A program made the translations under genes and the position numbers. Shown one piece after another: positions 1-8,348 of a stretch of 48,298 nucleotides of DNA. The notes under the pieces were generated by a model, which saw only the letters and a list, made by a program, of their open reading frames with translations, had not been told where the DNA came from and made no database searches. Position 1 is the stretch's first letter. Each line of letters begins with the position of its first letter. Source of the stretch: Methylocystis sp. (GTDB lineage Bacteria > Pseudomonadota > Alphaproteobacteria > Rhizobiales > Beijerinckiaceae); contig JALHNQ010000023.1 in NCBI GenBank assembly GCA_022843405.1, positions 1 through 48,298 on the forward strand, read 5' to 3'.

Positions 1-15
1 AGGCTTCGCCTGCCG

Positions 16-38
16 ACCTCCCCCATCAAGGGGGAGGT
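16..38. repeat. Palindromic hairpin repeat at window edge
   Basis: A 9-bp perfect stem (ACCTCCCCC / GGGGGAGGT) encloses a 5-base loop. It covers the last codons of the DUF805 gene and sits at its 3' end, so it could act as a transcription terminator. From memory, very similar CCTCCCCC/GGGGGAGG hairpins are dispersed through Rhizobiales genomes, so I treat it as one copy of an interspersed repeat. That identity is not tested here. Confidence 0.55.
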
Positions 39-520
39 GAAGCGCGGCGCGTCATCGACTCTTCCCGCCAGCCCAATTCATAGACGGACCAGAGCGCGGC
101 GGCGACAAAGAGCGCGTCGACGCCCCAGACATACCAGCGGGACATGACTTCGGCGACGTAAGGCTGCACAAAATGCGCGGCGCCGGCGATGAGCGCCAAG
201 AGCGGCGCAAGGCTCGCGAGGCCGAGCGGCGGCTCAAGGCCGCGGTCGCGAAAGCGCTTGGCCGAAAGATTGATGAAACTCACCACGGCGAGCATGACGG
301 CGAAGGCGTAAAAGATGACATAGGCGTAAGCGAGAATCGTCATCGGCGCGAAGAAGGGCGTCGTCGCCAGATCATGGGCCGAATAGGGCTGAAGCGCGAA
401 CCAGATCAGCGTCAGCGGCGCGAGCGCCGCGAGAAGCGCGCCCGCGCTGCGCCGCCAGGTCGCGCGATCGATGCGGCCCTGTTCGGTTTGATAGAGAAAG
501 CGCAGGCGCGCGGCGTCCAT
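26..520 (-). CDS. DUF805-like small membrane protein
   Basis: A 164-residue protein with about four hydrophobic segments and the layout of DUF805 inner-membrane proteins: a short N-terminal region with FLYQTEQGRIDRATWRR, then membrane helices, and an AKRFRDRG loop after the second helix. In DUF805 members the sequence GR-x(n)-FW and a later R-x-x-D-x-G are typical; here GRIDRATWRR and KRFRDRGL fit. The ATG at 520 overlaps the dapD stop codon (TGATG on the minus strand), so the gene is probably translated by coupling with dapD. A longer reading frame starting at 595 runs into dapD and is rejected. The cellular function of the family is unknown. The 3' end runs into a hairpin repeat, so the last residues may be repeat-derived. 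Confidence 0.75.
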   Translation of the reverse strand: MDAARLRFLYQTEQGRIDRATWRRSAGALLAALAPLTLIWFALQPYSAHDLATTPFFAPMTILAYAYVIFYAFAVMLAVVSFINLSAKRFRDRGLEPPLGLASLAPLLALIAGAAHFVQPYVAEVMSRWYVWGVDALFVAAALWSVYELGWREESMTRRASPPP

Positions 521-1377
521 CAGTCCCTCAGAAGTTCGTTGATGCCGGTTTTGCTGCGCGTCTGCGCATCGACCGTCTTGACGATGACCGCGCAATAGAG
601 CGAGGGCCCTGGCGCGCCGTTCGGCAAGGGCTTGCCGGGCAGGCTACCGGAGACGACCACCGAATAGGGCGGCACATAGCCGACATGGATCTTGCCCGTG
701 GCGCGGTCGACGATTTTGGTCGAGGCGCCGATGAAGACGCCCATCGACAGCACCGAGCCCTTGCCGACGACGACGCCTTCGACGACCTCGGAGCGCGCGC
801 CGATGAAACAATCATCCTCGATGATGGTGGGATTGGCCTGCAAGGGCTCCAGCACGCCGCCAATGCCGACGCCGCCAGAAAGATGCACATTCTTGCCGAT
901 CTGCGCGCAGGAGCCGACGGTGACCCAGGTGTCGACCATGGTCCCGCTATCGACATAGGCGCCGAGATTGACGAAGGACGGCATCAGAATCGCGCCGGGC
1001 GCGACATAGGCGGAATGGCGCACAATCGCGCCCGGCACGGAGCGAAAGCCCGCCGCCGCATGCTCGCCCGAGCCCCAGCCGACGAATTTCGAGGGGACCT
1101 TGTCCCACCAGGTCGCGCCGCCGGGCCCGCCGGCGATCACCGCCATGTCGTTCAAGCGGAAGGACAGCAACACGGCTTTCTTGAGCCACTGATTGACCTG
1201 CCAGCTCTCGGGGCCGTCCTGGCCTTCGATCTTCTCGGCGACGCGCAGTTTGCCGGCGTCGAGCAGGCGCAAGGCGCTGGCGACGGCGCGACGGACGTCG
1301 CCCTGGGTCTCGGCGGTGATATTGGCGCGATCTTCGAAAGCGGCGGTGATGAGCGTCTCAAGTCCGGTGTGCGGCAT
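520..1377 (-). CDS. dapD: 2,3,4,5-tetrahydropyridine-2,6-dicarboxylate N-succinyltransferase
   Basis: DapD transfers succinyl from succinyl-CoA to tetrahydrodipicolinate in the succinylase branch of lysine and diaminopimelate synthesis, in the cytosol. The 285-residue protein has the family's N-terminal helical domain and then a left-handed beta-helix of hexapeptide repeats, visible as runs such as [39 protein letters not shown] and [12 protein letters not shown]. Length matches the family. I chose the ATG at 1377 ([10 protein letters not shown]) rather than 1443, because the first 22 residues of the longer frame do not resemble the family and the region before 1377 offers a GGGAA ribosome-binding sequence. 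The downstream DUF805 gene overlaps its stop codon. Identification is secure. Confidence 0.95.
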   Translation of the reverse strand: MPHTGLETLITAAFEDRANITAETQGDVRRAVASALRLLDAGKLRVAEKIEGQDGPESWQVNQWLKKAVLLSFRLNDMAVIAGGPGGATWWDKVPSKFVGWGSGEHAAAGFRSVPGAIVRHSAYVAPGAILMPSFVNLGAYVDSGTMVDTWVTVGSCAQIGKNVHLSGGVGIGGVLEPLQANPTIIEDDCFIGARSEVVEGVVVGKGSVLSMGVFIGASTKIVDRATGKIHVGYVPPYSVVVSGSLPGKPLPNGAPGPSLYCAVIVKTVDAQTRSKTGINELLRD

Positions 1378-1614
1378 GAAATTCCCGAGATGATGCGGTG
1401 ATTGCTGGCGCGGTTGTACGGGTCTGGCGAGGGGAGTCAACAAGGGGCGGTGGCGAGCAGGAAAGGCGGCGCGGTTCTAACCCCTCACGCTGAGGACCAA
1501 GGAGCCGCCGAAGGCGGCGTCTCGAAGGGCCAGGACTGCAATGCATTGATGGGCGGACCACCGGATTTGACGATGATCGGGCGCTACGAAGAGAGACCTG
1601 GCGCAAACTTTCAG

Positions 1615-1722
1615 CGTCATGCCCGGCCTTGTGCCGGGCATCCACGCGGCGCCGTTACGCAAGTCCCGCGGCATTGACGCAACGTCGCGGCGTGGATGGC
1701 CGGGACAAGCCCGGCCATGACG
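1615..1722. repeat. Paired-hairpin intergenic repeat, copy A
   Basis: A 108-bp element bounded by inverted CGTCATG / CATGACG ends. The left half is a hairpin with a 9-bp stem (1619-1641, loop CTTGT) and the right half its mirror (1696-1718, loop ACAAG). The same architecture recurs at 3816-3953 and 19899-20036. It fills part of the roughly 390-base gap between dapD and the DinB gene; in the rest of that gap (1378-1614) I see no gene and no clear signal. Confidence 0.85.
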
Positions 1723-1770
1723 CGGGAAACCATAAGAAAGCACCGCAGCGCAAGGGGGCAAGACAGTCAC

Positions 1771-2277
1771 ATGATACGCTCAACATTTGTACAGACCATG
1801 GCGCGCTACAATCGCTGGCAAAACGGCAGCCTTTACGCCGCCGCCGACAGCCTGTCGGACAATGAGAGGCGCAAGGATCGCGGCGCTTACTTCAAATCAA
1901 TTCATGCGACTTTCAGCCATCTACTTTGGGCGGATCATATGTGGCTGAGCCGCATTGCCAACGCCCCGAGGCCTTCCACGCCGCTGAGCGAATCGGCTTC
2001 CTATCGCGATGATTGGGACAGCTTGAAACAGGACCGTCTCGCCTGCGACGACAGGCTGATCGCCTGGGCGGACGCCATTACCGACGACTGGCTCGCCGGC
2101 GATCTCATCTGGCGTTCAAGCCTAATGCAATCGGATGTCGCCAAGCCGAAGTGGCTCGTCGTCAGCCACATCTTCAATCACCAGACCCATCATCGGGGCC
2201 AGATTCATGCGATGTTGACGGCCGCCGGCGCCAAGCCGCAAGACACCGATCTGATGTTGGAACAGATTACGATCTAA
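1771..2277 (+). CDS. DinB family protein
   Basis: A 168-residue protein of the DinB/YfiT four-helix-bundle superfamily, which usually binds a divalent metal through three histidines and includes thiol-dependent transferases. Family features visible are the start FVQTMARYNRWQN, H50 and H56 in HLLWADHMW, and the C-terminal HQTHHRGQIH motif with MLTAAGA after it. The length is normal. The frame is open upstream to 1696, but that part is repeat copy A translated; the ATG at 1771 follows a GGGGG sequence and gives the family's usual N-terminus. The stop codon overlaps that of the convergent HAD gene. The substrate cannot be inferred. Confidence 0.88.
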   Translation: MIRSTFVQTMARYNRWQNGSLYAAADSLSDNERRKDRGAYFKSIHATFSHLLWADHMWLSRIANAPRPSTPLSESASYRDDWDSLKQDRLACDDRLIAWADAITDDWLAGDLIWRSSLMQSDVAKPKWLVVSHIFNHQTHHRGQIHAMLTAAGAKPQDTDLMLEQITI

Positions 2278-2978
2278 TCCCCGATCAATCCCTCCAAGAA
2301 CCCCACCAAATCGTCGGTCACGAAATCCACATGCGGCTCGTCGCCGGTGGCGATTTCCCATGTCTCCCGCTCCGGGCCTTGGTCATGGGCCGGCAGCACC
2401 AGCACCGTCGTCATGCCGCGCGCATGCGGCACGGCGAGATTGCGAACGATGTCCTCGAAAATCGCCGCGCGCTTGGGCTCGATCTTCAGCTTCTCGAAAA
2501 AGCGCATATAGGCGCCCTCATCGGGCTTAGCGATGAAATCGGCTGCGATGATGTCGAAAATATCCTCAAAAACATGATCGATGCCGAGCTGCTTCGCCGT
2601 TTCGATCGCGTGATGACGCGAACCATTGGTGAGGATGAGCTTGCGTCCGGGCAGCGCCGCGATCGCCTCCGCCAGAGAATGATTATGCGCCAGCGACGAG
2701 CGGTCGATGTCGTGCACATAGGCAAGATAAGTCTCCGCGTCGATCCCATGCTCGGTCATCAGCCCGCGCAGCGTCGTGCCATATTGGCGATAATAATGTT
2801 TCTGCAGCGCGCGCAGCGAAATCGCGTCGAGGCCGAAGAGCCGCATCATGAAGAGGGTGATGCGCGCGTCGATCTTGGGCCAAAGATCGGCGGTCTGCGG
2901 ATAGAGCGTATTGTCGAGATCGAACACCCATGTATCGATTCCGGCGAAGCGCGATTTGTCGAACTGGGGTTTGGTCAT
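2274..2978 (-). CDS. Pyrimidine 5'-nucleotidase-like HAD hydrolase
   Basis: A 234-residue haloacid dehalogenase superfamily enzyme of the SDT1/pyrimidine 5'-nucleotidase subgroup, expected to dephosphorylate nucleoside monophosphates in the cytosol. All four HAD motifs are present: motif I VFDLDNTLYP near residue 19 (nucleophile and acid-base aspartates), motif II LILTNGS, motif III lysine in AKPDEGAY and motif IV IFEDIVRN. The DLDNTLYP form with a helical cap region after it is typical of this subgroup in alphaproteobacteria. The start ATG at 2978 is the first of the frame. Its stop overlaps the DinB stop on the other strand. The upstream gap to the sirtuin holds repeat copy D. Exact substrate is an inference. 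Confidence 0.88.
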   Translation of the reverse strand: MTKPQFDKSRFAGIDTWVFDLDNTLYPQTADLWPKIDARITLFMMRLFGLDAISLRALQKHYYRQYGTTLRGLMTEHGIDAETYLAYVHDIDRSSLAHNHSLAEAIAALPGRKLILTNGSRHHAIETAKQLGIDHVFEDIFDIIAADFIAKPDEGAYMRFFEKLKIEPKRAAIFEDIVRNLAVPHARGMTTVLVLPAHDQGPERETWEIATGDEPHVDFVTDDLVGFLEGLIGD

Positions 2979-2994
2979 CGCATCGATCGCCGCG

Positions 2995-3086
2995 CGTCAT
3001 TCCCACGAAAGCAGGAATCCAGAGCAACGCCAATGATTGTTTGGCCGCTCTGGATGCCCGACCGCGCTTCGCGCGTCGGGAGTGAC
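2995..3086. repeat. Cruciform-type intergenic repeat, copy D
   Basis: The element begins CGTCATTCCC and ends GGGAGTGAC, as an imperfect inverted repeat. Inside it TCCAGAGC (3018-3025) pairs with GCTCTGGA (3047-3054), and GCCAA pairs with TTGGC within the loop. It sits in the gap between the sirtuin and the HAD hydrolase. It resembles the GTCATTCCC...GGGAATGAC repeats dispersed in many proteobacteria, and is a different sequence family from copies A to C although it has the same two-facing-halves design. Confidence 0.7.
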
Positions 3087-3096
3087 ACGGGCCTAC

Positions 3097-3792
3097 TCAT
3101 GACCTCAATATCTCCTCCACCCATGACGGGACGATTTCGCTCGCCGGACCGTAGCGCCTGTCGTCGAATTCGTCGGCATTCTCGGAAGGCTCGAGGTTGA
3201 GTTCGCAGCAGCGCAAGCCTTTCGCCCGCGCCTCGCGCACAAAGCCCGCCGCCGGATAGACCGCGCCCGACGTGCCGACGGCGACGAAAAGATCCGCCAG
3301 TTCGAGCGCGGCATAGATCTCGTCCATATAGAGCGGCGTCTCGCCAAACCAGACGACATGCGGCCGCAGCGCGCCGGCGCAGTCGCAGTGCGAATTGGTT
3401 GAAAGGTCTTCGCGGCAATCGCGCGCGGCGCCGCATGACGCGCAACGCGCTTTCAGCAATTCGCCGTGCATGTGGATGACGCTTGCCGAGCCGGCGCGTT
3501 CGTGCAGATCGTCGATGTTCTGCGTCACCAAAGTCAGCGCGCCGCCGCGCTGCGCAAGGCCAGCTTCGAGCCGCGCGAGAGCGACATGAGCGGCGTTGGG
3601 CGAAGCGGCCAAGAGATTGCGCCGCCGCGCATTGTAAAACTCATGCACGAGCGCCGGATCGCGGGCAAAGGCTTCGGGCGTCGCGAGCTGCATCGGATCG
3701 TGGCGCTTCCAGAGCGCGGCGCCCGGTCCCCGAAACACGCCGAGACCGCTTTCAGCGGAGACGCCAGCGCCGGTGAGGATGAAGATGTTCAT
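3097..3792 (-). CDS. cobB: Class III sirtuin (NAD-dependent lysine deacylase, CobB-like)
   Basis: A 231-residue Sir2-family enzyme that removes acyl groups from lysine using NAD, releasing nicotinamide. The Rossmann NAD motif TGAGVSAESGL starts at residue 7, followed by TQNIDDLHERAG (about 90-101), the catalytic histidine H109 in HMHGE, and a zinc site from C117/C120 and C136/C138. Y53 and R56 in FYNARR match the Tyr-x-x-Arg pair that lets class III sirtuins (SIRT5, E. coli CobB) accept succinyl and malonyl lysine. I chose ATG 3792 (MNIFILTGAG). The frame extends to 3846, but the extra residues lie in or beside repeat sequence and do not fit the family. Residues C136-x-C138 replace the common C-x-x-C spacing, which also occurs in this class. 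Confidence 0.93.
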   Translation of the reverse strand: MNIFILTGAGVSAESGLGVFRGPGAALWKRHDPMQLATPEAFARDPALVHEFYNARRRNLLAASPNAAHVALARLEAGLAQRGGALTLVTQNIDDLHERAGSASVIHMHGELLKARCASCGAARDCREDLSTNSHCDCAGALRPHVVWFGETPLYMDEIYAALELADLFVAVGTSGAVYPAAGFVREARAKGLRCCELNLEPSENADEFDDRRYGPASEIVPSWVEEILRS

Positions 3793-3815
3793 CGAAGCGC
3801 CCGCCCTCATCCAGC

Positions 3816-3953
3816 CGTCATGCCCGCGCTTGTCGCGGGCATCCACGCCGCGACATTGCGAGCGGCCGGAGCGTCAAACGGGATCGTGCAGCATCCTCAT
3901 ATTGCGTGCGCGGTTTCTCGGCGCGGATGGCCGGCACAAGGCCGGCCATGACG
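3816..3953. repeat. Paired-hairpin intergenic repeat, copy B
   Basis: A 138-bp element bounded by CGTCATG / CATGACG. Left hairpin 3820-3842 (9-bp stem ATGCCCGCG / CGCGGGCAT, loop CTTGT), right hairpin 3927-3949 (ATGGCCGGC / GCCGGCCAT, loop ACAAG). It lies between argB and the sirtuin gene. The loops are the same as in copy A while the stems differ by compensating changes. Confidence 0.85.
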
Positions 3954-4011
3954 GAGAAATAGCGAGGACTGGCGTTAGGCAGTATGACGTTCATTAGCGG
4001 CGAAGAGCGCG

Positions 4012-4881
4012 TCACCTCGTAATCAGCGTGCCCGCGCCGTGGTCGGTGAGCAATTCGATCAGCACGGCGTGCGGCAATTTCCCGTCGAGAATGACGACGC
4101 CCTCGACCCCGCGCTCGATGGCGTACATGCAAGTCTCGACCTTGGGGATCATGCCCCCGGTGATCACGCCTTCGGCGATGAGGCCGGGAATGTCCTGGAC
4201 CTTCAGCTCCTCGATGATGTTCTTGTCCTTGTCGAGCACGCCCGGCACGTCGGTCAGAAAGATGAGGCGCTTGGCGTGAAGCGCGCCGGCGATGGCCCCA
4301 GCGAAAGTGTCGGCGTTGACATTATAGCTCGCGCCGTCGGGGCCCTGCGCCACCGGCGCCAGCACCGGAATGAGCTCGCGTCCCAACACCTGATCGAGCA
4401 CGGTGGTGTCGACCTTGTCAGGCTCGCCGACAAAGCCGAGATCGACGCCGTCGGGGCGCTCCAGCTTTTTGGCGGTGACCATGCGTCCATCCTTGCCGGT
4501 TAGGCCGATGGCGCGCCCGCCCTCGGAATTGATAAAGCCGACGATTTGCTTGTTGATGGCGCCGGCGAGCACCATTTCGACGACGTCCATCGTCTCTTCG
4601 TCGGTGATGCGCAACCCGTCGGCGAAGCGCGACTCGACGCCGAGCCGCTTCAGCATCGCGCCGATCTGCGGCCCGCCGCCATGCACCACGACGGGATTGA
4701 CCCCGGACTGTTCGAGCAGAACCATGTCGCGCGAAAAATCGCGCGCTACCTGATCGTCGCCCATGGCGTGGCCGCCGTATTTCACCACGACGATGGCGTC
4801 GTCATAGCGCAGCATATGCGGCAGCGCCTGCATGAGAATGCGGGCCTGCTGGAGCGCGGTGTCGGCGGCGTCGGTCATCAT
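4012..4881 (-). CDS. argB: Acetylglutamate kinase
   Basis: ArgB phosphorylates N-acetylglutamate with ATP, the second step of arginine synthesis. The 289-residue protein shows the amino acid kinase fold: [10 protein letters not shown] near residue 31, [11 protein letters not shown] for substrate binding, the [14 protein letters not shown] loop and [10 protein letters not shown] near the C-terminus for ATP binding. The N-terminal helix ([16 protein letters not shown]) is typical of arginine-sensitive hexameric forms, so feedback control is likely. The start at 4881 (first of two adjacent ATGs) follows GAGG at proper distance; the frame extends to 4932 without family similarity. It is the last gene of the minus-strand rpmH-rnpA-yidC-engB-argB run, with 74 bp separating it from engB. 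Confidence 0.96.
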   Translation of the reverse strand: MMTDAADTALQQARILMQALPHMLRYDDAIVVVKYGGHAMGDDQVARDFSRDMVLLEQSGVNPVVVHGGGPQIGAMLKRLGVESRFADGLRITDEETMDVVEMVLAGAINKQIVGFINSEGGRAIGLTGKDGRMVTAKKLERPDGVDLGFVGEPDKVDTTVLDQVLGRELIPVLAPVAQGPDGASYNVNADTFAGAIAGALHAKRLIFLTDVPGVLDKDKNIIEELKVQDIPGLIAEGVITGGMIPKVETCMYAIERGVEGVVILDGKLPHAVLIELLTDHGAGTLITR

Positions 4882-4955
4882 GGAGCCTCGCATGGGCTGC
4901 CCTCTCCACAGGGGAGAGCGTGCTGCGCCCAACTAGCCCGCCGCGCCCGTCGCAT

Positions 4956-5618
4956 TCAAGCGTTTCGTTCGGCGATGAGCCTTGCGATCGCAGCGCGCAG
5001 TTCGGCGATTCCCTCGCCGCTTTGCGCCGAGGTGAATATCAGCTCGGGAAACGCCGCCGGCCGTTTCGCCAACGCCTTCATCGTCGCGGCGAGGACCTCG
5101 TCACGCTCGGCCCGCTTCAATTCGTCATGCTTGGTCAGAATCGCTTGATAAGAGACGGCCGACTGATCGAGGAGATCGAACATTTCTTCGTCCAAGGGCT
5201 TCACGCCGCGGCGCCCGTCGACGAGCACGAAGACGCGGGCGAGACTCGCCCTGCCCTTCAGATAATCGCGCATCAGCTGCGACCAGTTCGCGACCTTTTC
5301 CTTGCCGACGGCGGCATAGCCATAGCCCGGCATGTCGACGAGGCGCAGGCGCTCCGCGTCCGGCGCGCCGCCGAGCGCAAAGAAATTGAGCTGTTGCGTG
5401 CGGCCCGGCGTATTGGAGACGCGCGCCAGCGTCTTGCGATTCGTCAAGGCGTTGAGCAGCGACGATTTGCCGACGTTCGAGCGCCCAGCGAAGGCGACCT
5501 CCGGCGGGCCGATCGGCGGTAGATCGCTCGCCTTGGCGCTCGCGAAGATAAAGTCGCAGGGGCCAGCGAAGAGAAGGCGGCCCTGCTCGGAAAAATCGGT
5601 TTCTGTTGTGTCTTGCAT
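4956..5618 (-). CDS. engB: Ribosome biogenesis GTP-binding protein EngB/YihA
   Basis: EngB is an essential small GTPase that acts in assembly of the large ribosomal subunit. The 220-residue protein carries the G-domain motifs in order: P-loop GRSNVGKSS (about 45-53), the switch region NTPGRTQQLNFF, DMPGYGYA (G3), TKHDE (G4) and FTSAQSGEG (G5). The IFASAKASDLPP segment before the P-loop is the usual EngB N-terminal signature. ATG 5618 is chosen; the frame continues to 5651 through short GGCAGTCGGC-like repeats that are unlikely to be coding. It sits between yidC and argB, all on the minus strand. Confidence 0.95.
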   Translation of the reverse strand: MQDTTETDFSEQGRLLFAGPCDFIFASAKASDLPPIGPPEVAFAGRSNVGKSSLLNALTNRKTLARVSNTPGRTQQLNFFALGGAPDAERLRLVDMPGYGYAAVGKEKVANWSQLMRDYLKGRASLARVFVLVDGRRGVKPLDEEMFDLLDQSAVSYQAILTKHDELKRAERDEVLAATMKALAKRPAAFPELIFTSAQSGEGIAELRAAIARLIAERNA

Positions 5619-5639
5619 GAGATCGGCAGTCGGCAGATC

Positions 5640-5675
5640 GGCGGTCGGCAATCGGCTTATCTGCTGCCGACCGCC
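5640..5675. repeat. Inverted repeat between yidC and engB
   Basis: An 11-bp perfect inverted repeat (GGCGGTCGGCA at 5640-5650 and TGCCGACCGCC at 5665-5675, 14-base loop) is embedded in short direct repeats of ATCGGC(A/G)GTCGGCA between 5621 and 5655. It lies in the 75-bp gap inside the yidC-engB gene run and would form a hairpin in the shared transcript. There is no T-tract, so it is more likely an mRNA-processing or stability element, or a mobile repeat, than a strong terminator. Confidence 0.6.
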
Positions 5676-5693
5676 TAAGCCCGACCGCCGCCT

Positions 5694-7475
5694 TTACGCG
5701 CGCTGAAACGTCTTGCGCAGATTGTCCCAGAACTCAAACTTCACGCCGGCGCGCTTCATGATAACGCCCTGCTGAACGATGGACAGGAGGTTGTTCCATG
5801 TCCAGTAGATCAGCAGTCCCGAGGCGAAGCCGCCCATGGTGAATGTGAAAATCACCGGCATCCAGGCGAACATCGTCTTCTGAATTTCGTCGGCGGGCTC
5901 AGGGTTCATCTTCATCTGCAGCCACATCGAGACGCCCATCAACAGCGGCCAGACGCCGAGCGCCAGATAGGGGCCGAAAATCGCGACATGGGTGGGATCG
6001 AAGGGCAGCAGGCCGAACAGGTTGAACACATTGGTCGGGTCCGGCGCCGAAAGATCCTTGATCCAGCCGAAGAAGGGCGCGTGACGCATTTCGATCGTCA
6101 CGACCAGAACCTTGTAAAGCGAGAAGAAGACGGGAATCTGCACGATCACCGGCAGGCAGCCGCTCGCGGGATTGACCTTCTCGCGCTTGAACAGCTCCAT
6201 CTGCTCCGTGTTGAACTTGTGCTTGTCGTCGCCGTATTTTTCCTTCAGCTCTTTAATTCTTGGCTGAATCGCCTTCATTTTGGCGATCGACTGATAGCTC
6301 TTGTTGGCGAGCGGCAGGAAGGCGAGCTTGACGATCACCGTCACCGCCAGAATGGCGAGGCCGAAATTGCCCAAGAGCTTGTAAAGGAAGTCGATCAGCC
6401 GGAACATCGGCCTCGTGATGAAATAGAACCATCCCCAGTCGATCAGTAGATCGAAGCGTTTGAGGCCGGGATTCTGCTTATAGGCGTCAAGCACGTCGAC
6501 GACTTTGGCGCCGGCGAAGACATATGACGTGGCCTCAGCGGATTTCCCGGGCTCGACTGTGGCGGGGTCGCTGACCGTATCCGCCTGATAGGTTTTCACC
6601 GCGCCGCCCATTGCGGCGTAGCGCGCCTCCATCGGCGCATTCTGATTGGGAGCGACGACGGCGGCCCAATATTTGTCCGTCAATCCGACCCAGCCGCCGA
6701 CGCCCTTGAAGGTCTTGGCCGCATCGGTCTCCTTCTCGATCTTATCGTAGGTGACTTCCTGTCCGGCGTCCCCGACGACGCCGACGAAGCCTTCATGCAA
6801 AGCGGCATAGCCTGCTGACGGCGGATGGCCGACGCGGCTCACGCGCGCGTAATTGTAAAGCGTAACCGACTTGTCCGCTTTATTTGCGACGCTGTCCTTG
6901 ACCGTGAAAAGATATTCGTCGTCGACTGAGATGACGCGTTTGAAGACGAGACCCTGGCCGTTGTCCCAGGTGAGCGTCACCGGGTTCGTCGTGGTCAGCC
7001 TGTCGGAATCGGCCGTCCATAGCGTCTCGGTGGTCGGCAGAAGAGGCGCGTTCTGCGTTTCGGCGGTCAGATAGCCGAGTTCGGCGTAATAGGCGCCGGG
7101 CGCATCCTCGGGCGAAAGCAGCGTGATGATCGGGCTCGAGGGGTCGACGGTCTCATGATAATTCTTCAAGGAGACATCGTCGATGCGCCCGCCCTTCAGC
7201 GCGATCGAGCCGGAAATCGACCTGGTGTCGATGTCGATGCGTGGGCTGAGCGCCAAAGCCTCAGCGCGGGTCTTGACCGCCGCCGTGGCTGTAGGCGCCG
7301 CCGTCGCCTTTTTCTCGGGCGCCCCAAGCTTGGGAACCTGCGCGAGCCGCGCCTGCTCCGTCTGCGCCCGGCGTTGCTTGTCCATCTCCGGGAAGGCGTA
7401 GAAATAATCCCACAGGCCGATAAAGATCATCGACACGGCCGCGGCGAGGAGCATGTTTCTGGTGTTCTCGGTCAT
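5694..7475 (-). CDS. yidC: Membrane protein insertase YidC
   Basis: YidC/Oxa1 family insertase of the inner membrane; it helps SecYEG and also inserts small proteins alone. The 593-residue protein has the Gram-negative layout: an N-terminal membrane anchor ([20 protein letters not shown]), a large periplasmic P1 domain up to about residue 345, then the conserved insertase core beginning [31 protein letters not shown], a cytoplasmic hairpin rich in charges ([16 protein letters not shown]), and [22 protein letters not shown]. It starts 7 bp after the rnpA stop, so rpmH, rnpA and yidC are surely cotranscribed. The small yidD gene that often lies between rnpA and yidC is missing here. Confidence 0.97.
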   Translation of the reverse strand: MTENTRNMLLAAAVSMIFIGLWDYFYAFPEMDKQRRAQTEQARLAQVPKLGAPEKKATAAPTATAAVKTRAEALALSPRIDIDTRSISGSIALKGGRIDDVSLKNYHETVDPSSPIITLLSPEDAPGAYYAELGYLTAETQNAPLLPTTETLWTADSDRLTTTNPVTLTWDNGQGLVFKRVISVDDEYLFTVKDSVANKADKSVTLYNYARVSRVGHPPSAGYAALHEGFVGVVGDAGQEVTYDKIEKETDAAKTFKGVGGWVGLTDKYWAAVVAPNQNAPMEARYAAMGGAVKTYQADTVSDPATVEPGKSAEATSYVFAGAKVVDVLDAYKQNPGLKRFDLLIDWGWFYFITRPMFRLIDFLYKLLGNFGLAILAVTVIVKLAFLPLANKSYQSIAKMKAIQPRIKELKEKYGDDKHKFNTEQMELFKREKVNPASGCLPVIVQIPVFFSLYKVLVVTIEMRHAPFFGWIKDLSAPDPTNVFNLFGLLPFDPTHVAIFGPYLALGVWPLLMGVSMWLQMKMNPEPADEIQKTMFAWMPVIFTFTMGGFASGLLIYWTWNNLLSIVQQGVIMKRAGVKFEFWDNLRKTFQRA

Positions 7476-7482
7476 GGCCGCG

Positions 7483-7911
7483 TCAGCCTGTCTTCCTGTT
7501 TGCGTCTTGGACTTTGCCTTTTGGACCCGCCGCGCCGCGATCGTTCAATCTGGCGAGTCCCTCGGTCATCTGCGCGAGCAGTTCGGGAAACGGCGCTAAG
7601 AGAGCGGCGCGCCGCGCGACGAAGACGTAGTCGCGACCGGCCTTTGCGCCAAGGGCGCCGCCGAGCCGCAGGGCCTCGCGAAGCCTGCGGCGAATGCGGT
7701 TGCGCTCCACCGCGCCGGCGACCTTCCGCGTGACGGTGAGGCCGAAACGGGCCGGCGCGTGCGAGTCCGCTTGCTCCCGCGGCGCCATCTGCACCGTAAA
7801 GGCCGGCAGAGCGATGCGCGCGCCGCGCGACGCCCGCACAAAATCGCCGCGCCGGCGCAGAATCTCCGGGCGCGGAGACGCCTTCACTTCGGCGGGGACT
7901 TGCGCCTTCAT
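7483..7911 (-). CDS. rnpA: Ribonuclease P protein component
   Basis: The protein subunit of RNase P, which with the catalytic RNA trims the 5' leader of pre-tRNAs. The 142-residue product has RRRGDF near the N-terminus, the [28 protein letters not shown] segment with the RNR signature, and [10 protein letters not shown]. It is slightly longer than usual because of a charged, probably disordered C-terminal tail ([17 protein letters not shown]). It lies 33 bp after rpmH and 7 bp before yidC. A 262-residue open frame overlapping it on the same strand is a shadow of codon bias. Confidence 0.93.
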   Translation of the reverse strand: MKAQVPAEVKASPRPEILRRRGDFVRASRGARIALPAFTVQMAPREQADSHAPARFGLTVTRKVAGAVERNRIRRRLREALRLGGALGAKAGRDYVFVARRAALLAPFPELLAQMTEGLARLNDRGAAGPKGKVQDANRKTG

Positions 7912-7944
7912 GCAGCCATCCGCCTCGTCCGCCCAGCGCCGGAT

Positions 7945-8079
7945 TTAAGCCGAGAGTCGCTTGCGTCCACGTGCGCGACGCGCGGCGATGACGTTGCGAC
8001 CGCCGACCGTGGCCATGCGGGCGCGAAAGCCGTGACGCCGCTTGCGTACGATCTTGCTGGGCTGAAATGTCCGTTTCAC
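7945..8079 (-). CDS. rpmH: 50S ribosomal protein L34 (GTG start)
   Basis: L34 is a 44-residue basic protein of the large ribosomal subunit. The sequence [20 protein letters not shown] followed by [23 protein letters not shown] matches the family over its whole length. The start is a GTG at 8079: the codon before KRTFQPSK is GTG and no ATG lies at the right place, while a longer frame reaching 8184 adds residues foreign to L34. It is the first gene of the rpmH-rnpA-yidC-engB-argB run and has a predicted promoter at 8258-8287, leaving a 5' leader of roughly 170 bases. Confidence 0.97.
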   Translation of the reverse strand: MKRTFQPSKIVRKRRHGFRARMATVGGRNVIAARRARGRKRLSA

Positions 8080-8225
8080 CGTTGTTCTCCGCTCGGCAAG
8101 GCTGGCGGCGAAGCCGTCCGGCCTTTCTATTCCCGCGCCGACGCAGCCCGAGGTCACGCGACGCATTTTCAAAACTGTCGGCAAGCTCGCCTCGCCCGAC
8201 CGGCGTCAGGGCGAATAAAAGCGAT

Positions 8226-8246
8226 CGTCGCCCTTTTGGGGCGACG
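8226..8246 (-). promoter_or_regulatory. Hairpin at the start of the rpmH leader
   Basis: CGTCGCCC (8226-8233) and GGGCGACG (8239-8246) form a perfect 8-bp stem with a 5-base loop. With the predicted promoter at 8258-8287 this hairpin would be at the very 5' end of the rpmH mRNA, a place suited to stabilising the transcript. On the minus strand it is followed by ATCGCTTTTATT, so early termination is an alternative reading. Confidence 0.5.
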
Positions 8247-8257
8247 CCGAGTGAGCG

Positions 8258-8287
8258 CATATAGGAGTAAGCGCCGATTCAAGTCAA
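8258..8287 (-). promoter_or_regulatory. Sigma-70 type promoter for rpmH-rnpA-yidC
   Basis: On the minus strand TTGACT (8287-8282) is followed after 18 bases by TATATG (8263-8258), close to the TTGACA/TATAAT consensus with acceptable spacing. A start near 8250 would give the five-gene run a leader of about 170 bases. No other pair this good is seen before rpmH. Confidence 0.55.
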
Positions 8288-8348
8288 TGACGCGGGGCGC
8301 GGGTTTTGCGCCGATTTGACGACGGATTTCGCCAATTTTTTCAGTCGC

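Noticed and set aside
7472-8260. 262-residue minus-strand frame over rnpA and rpmH
   Set aside because: Both rnpA and rpmH are conserved in another frame; the long frame is a by-product of GC skew.
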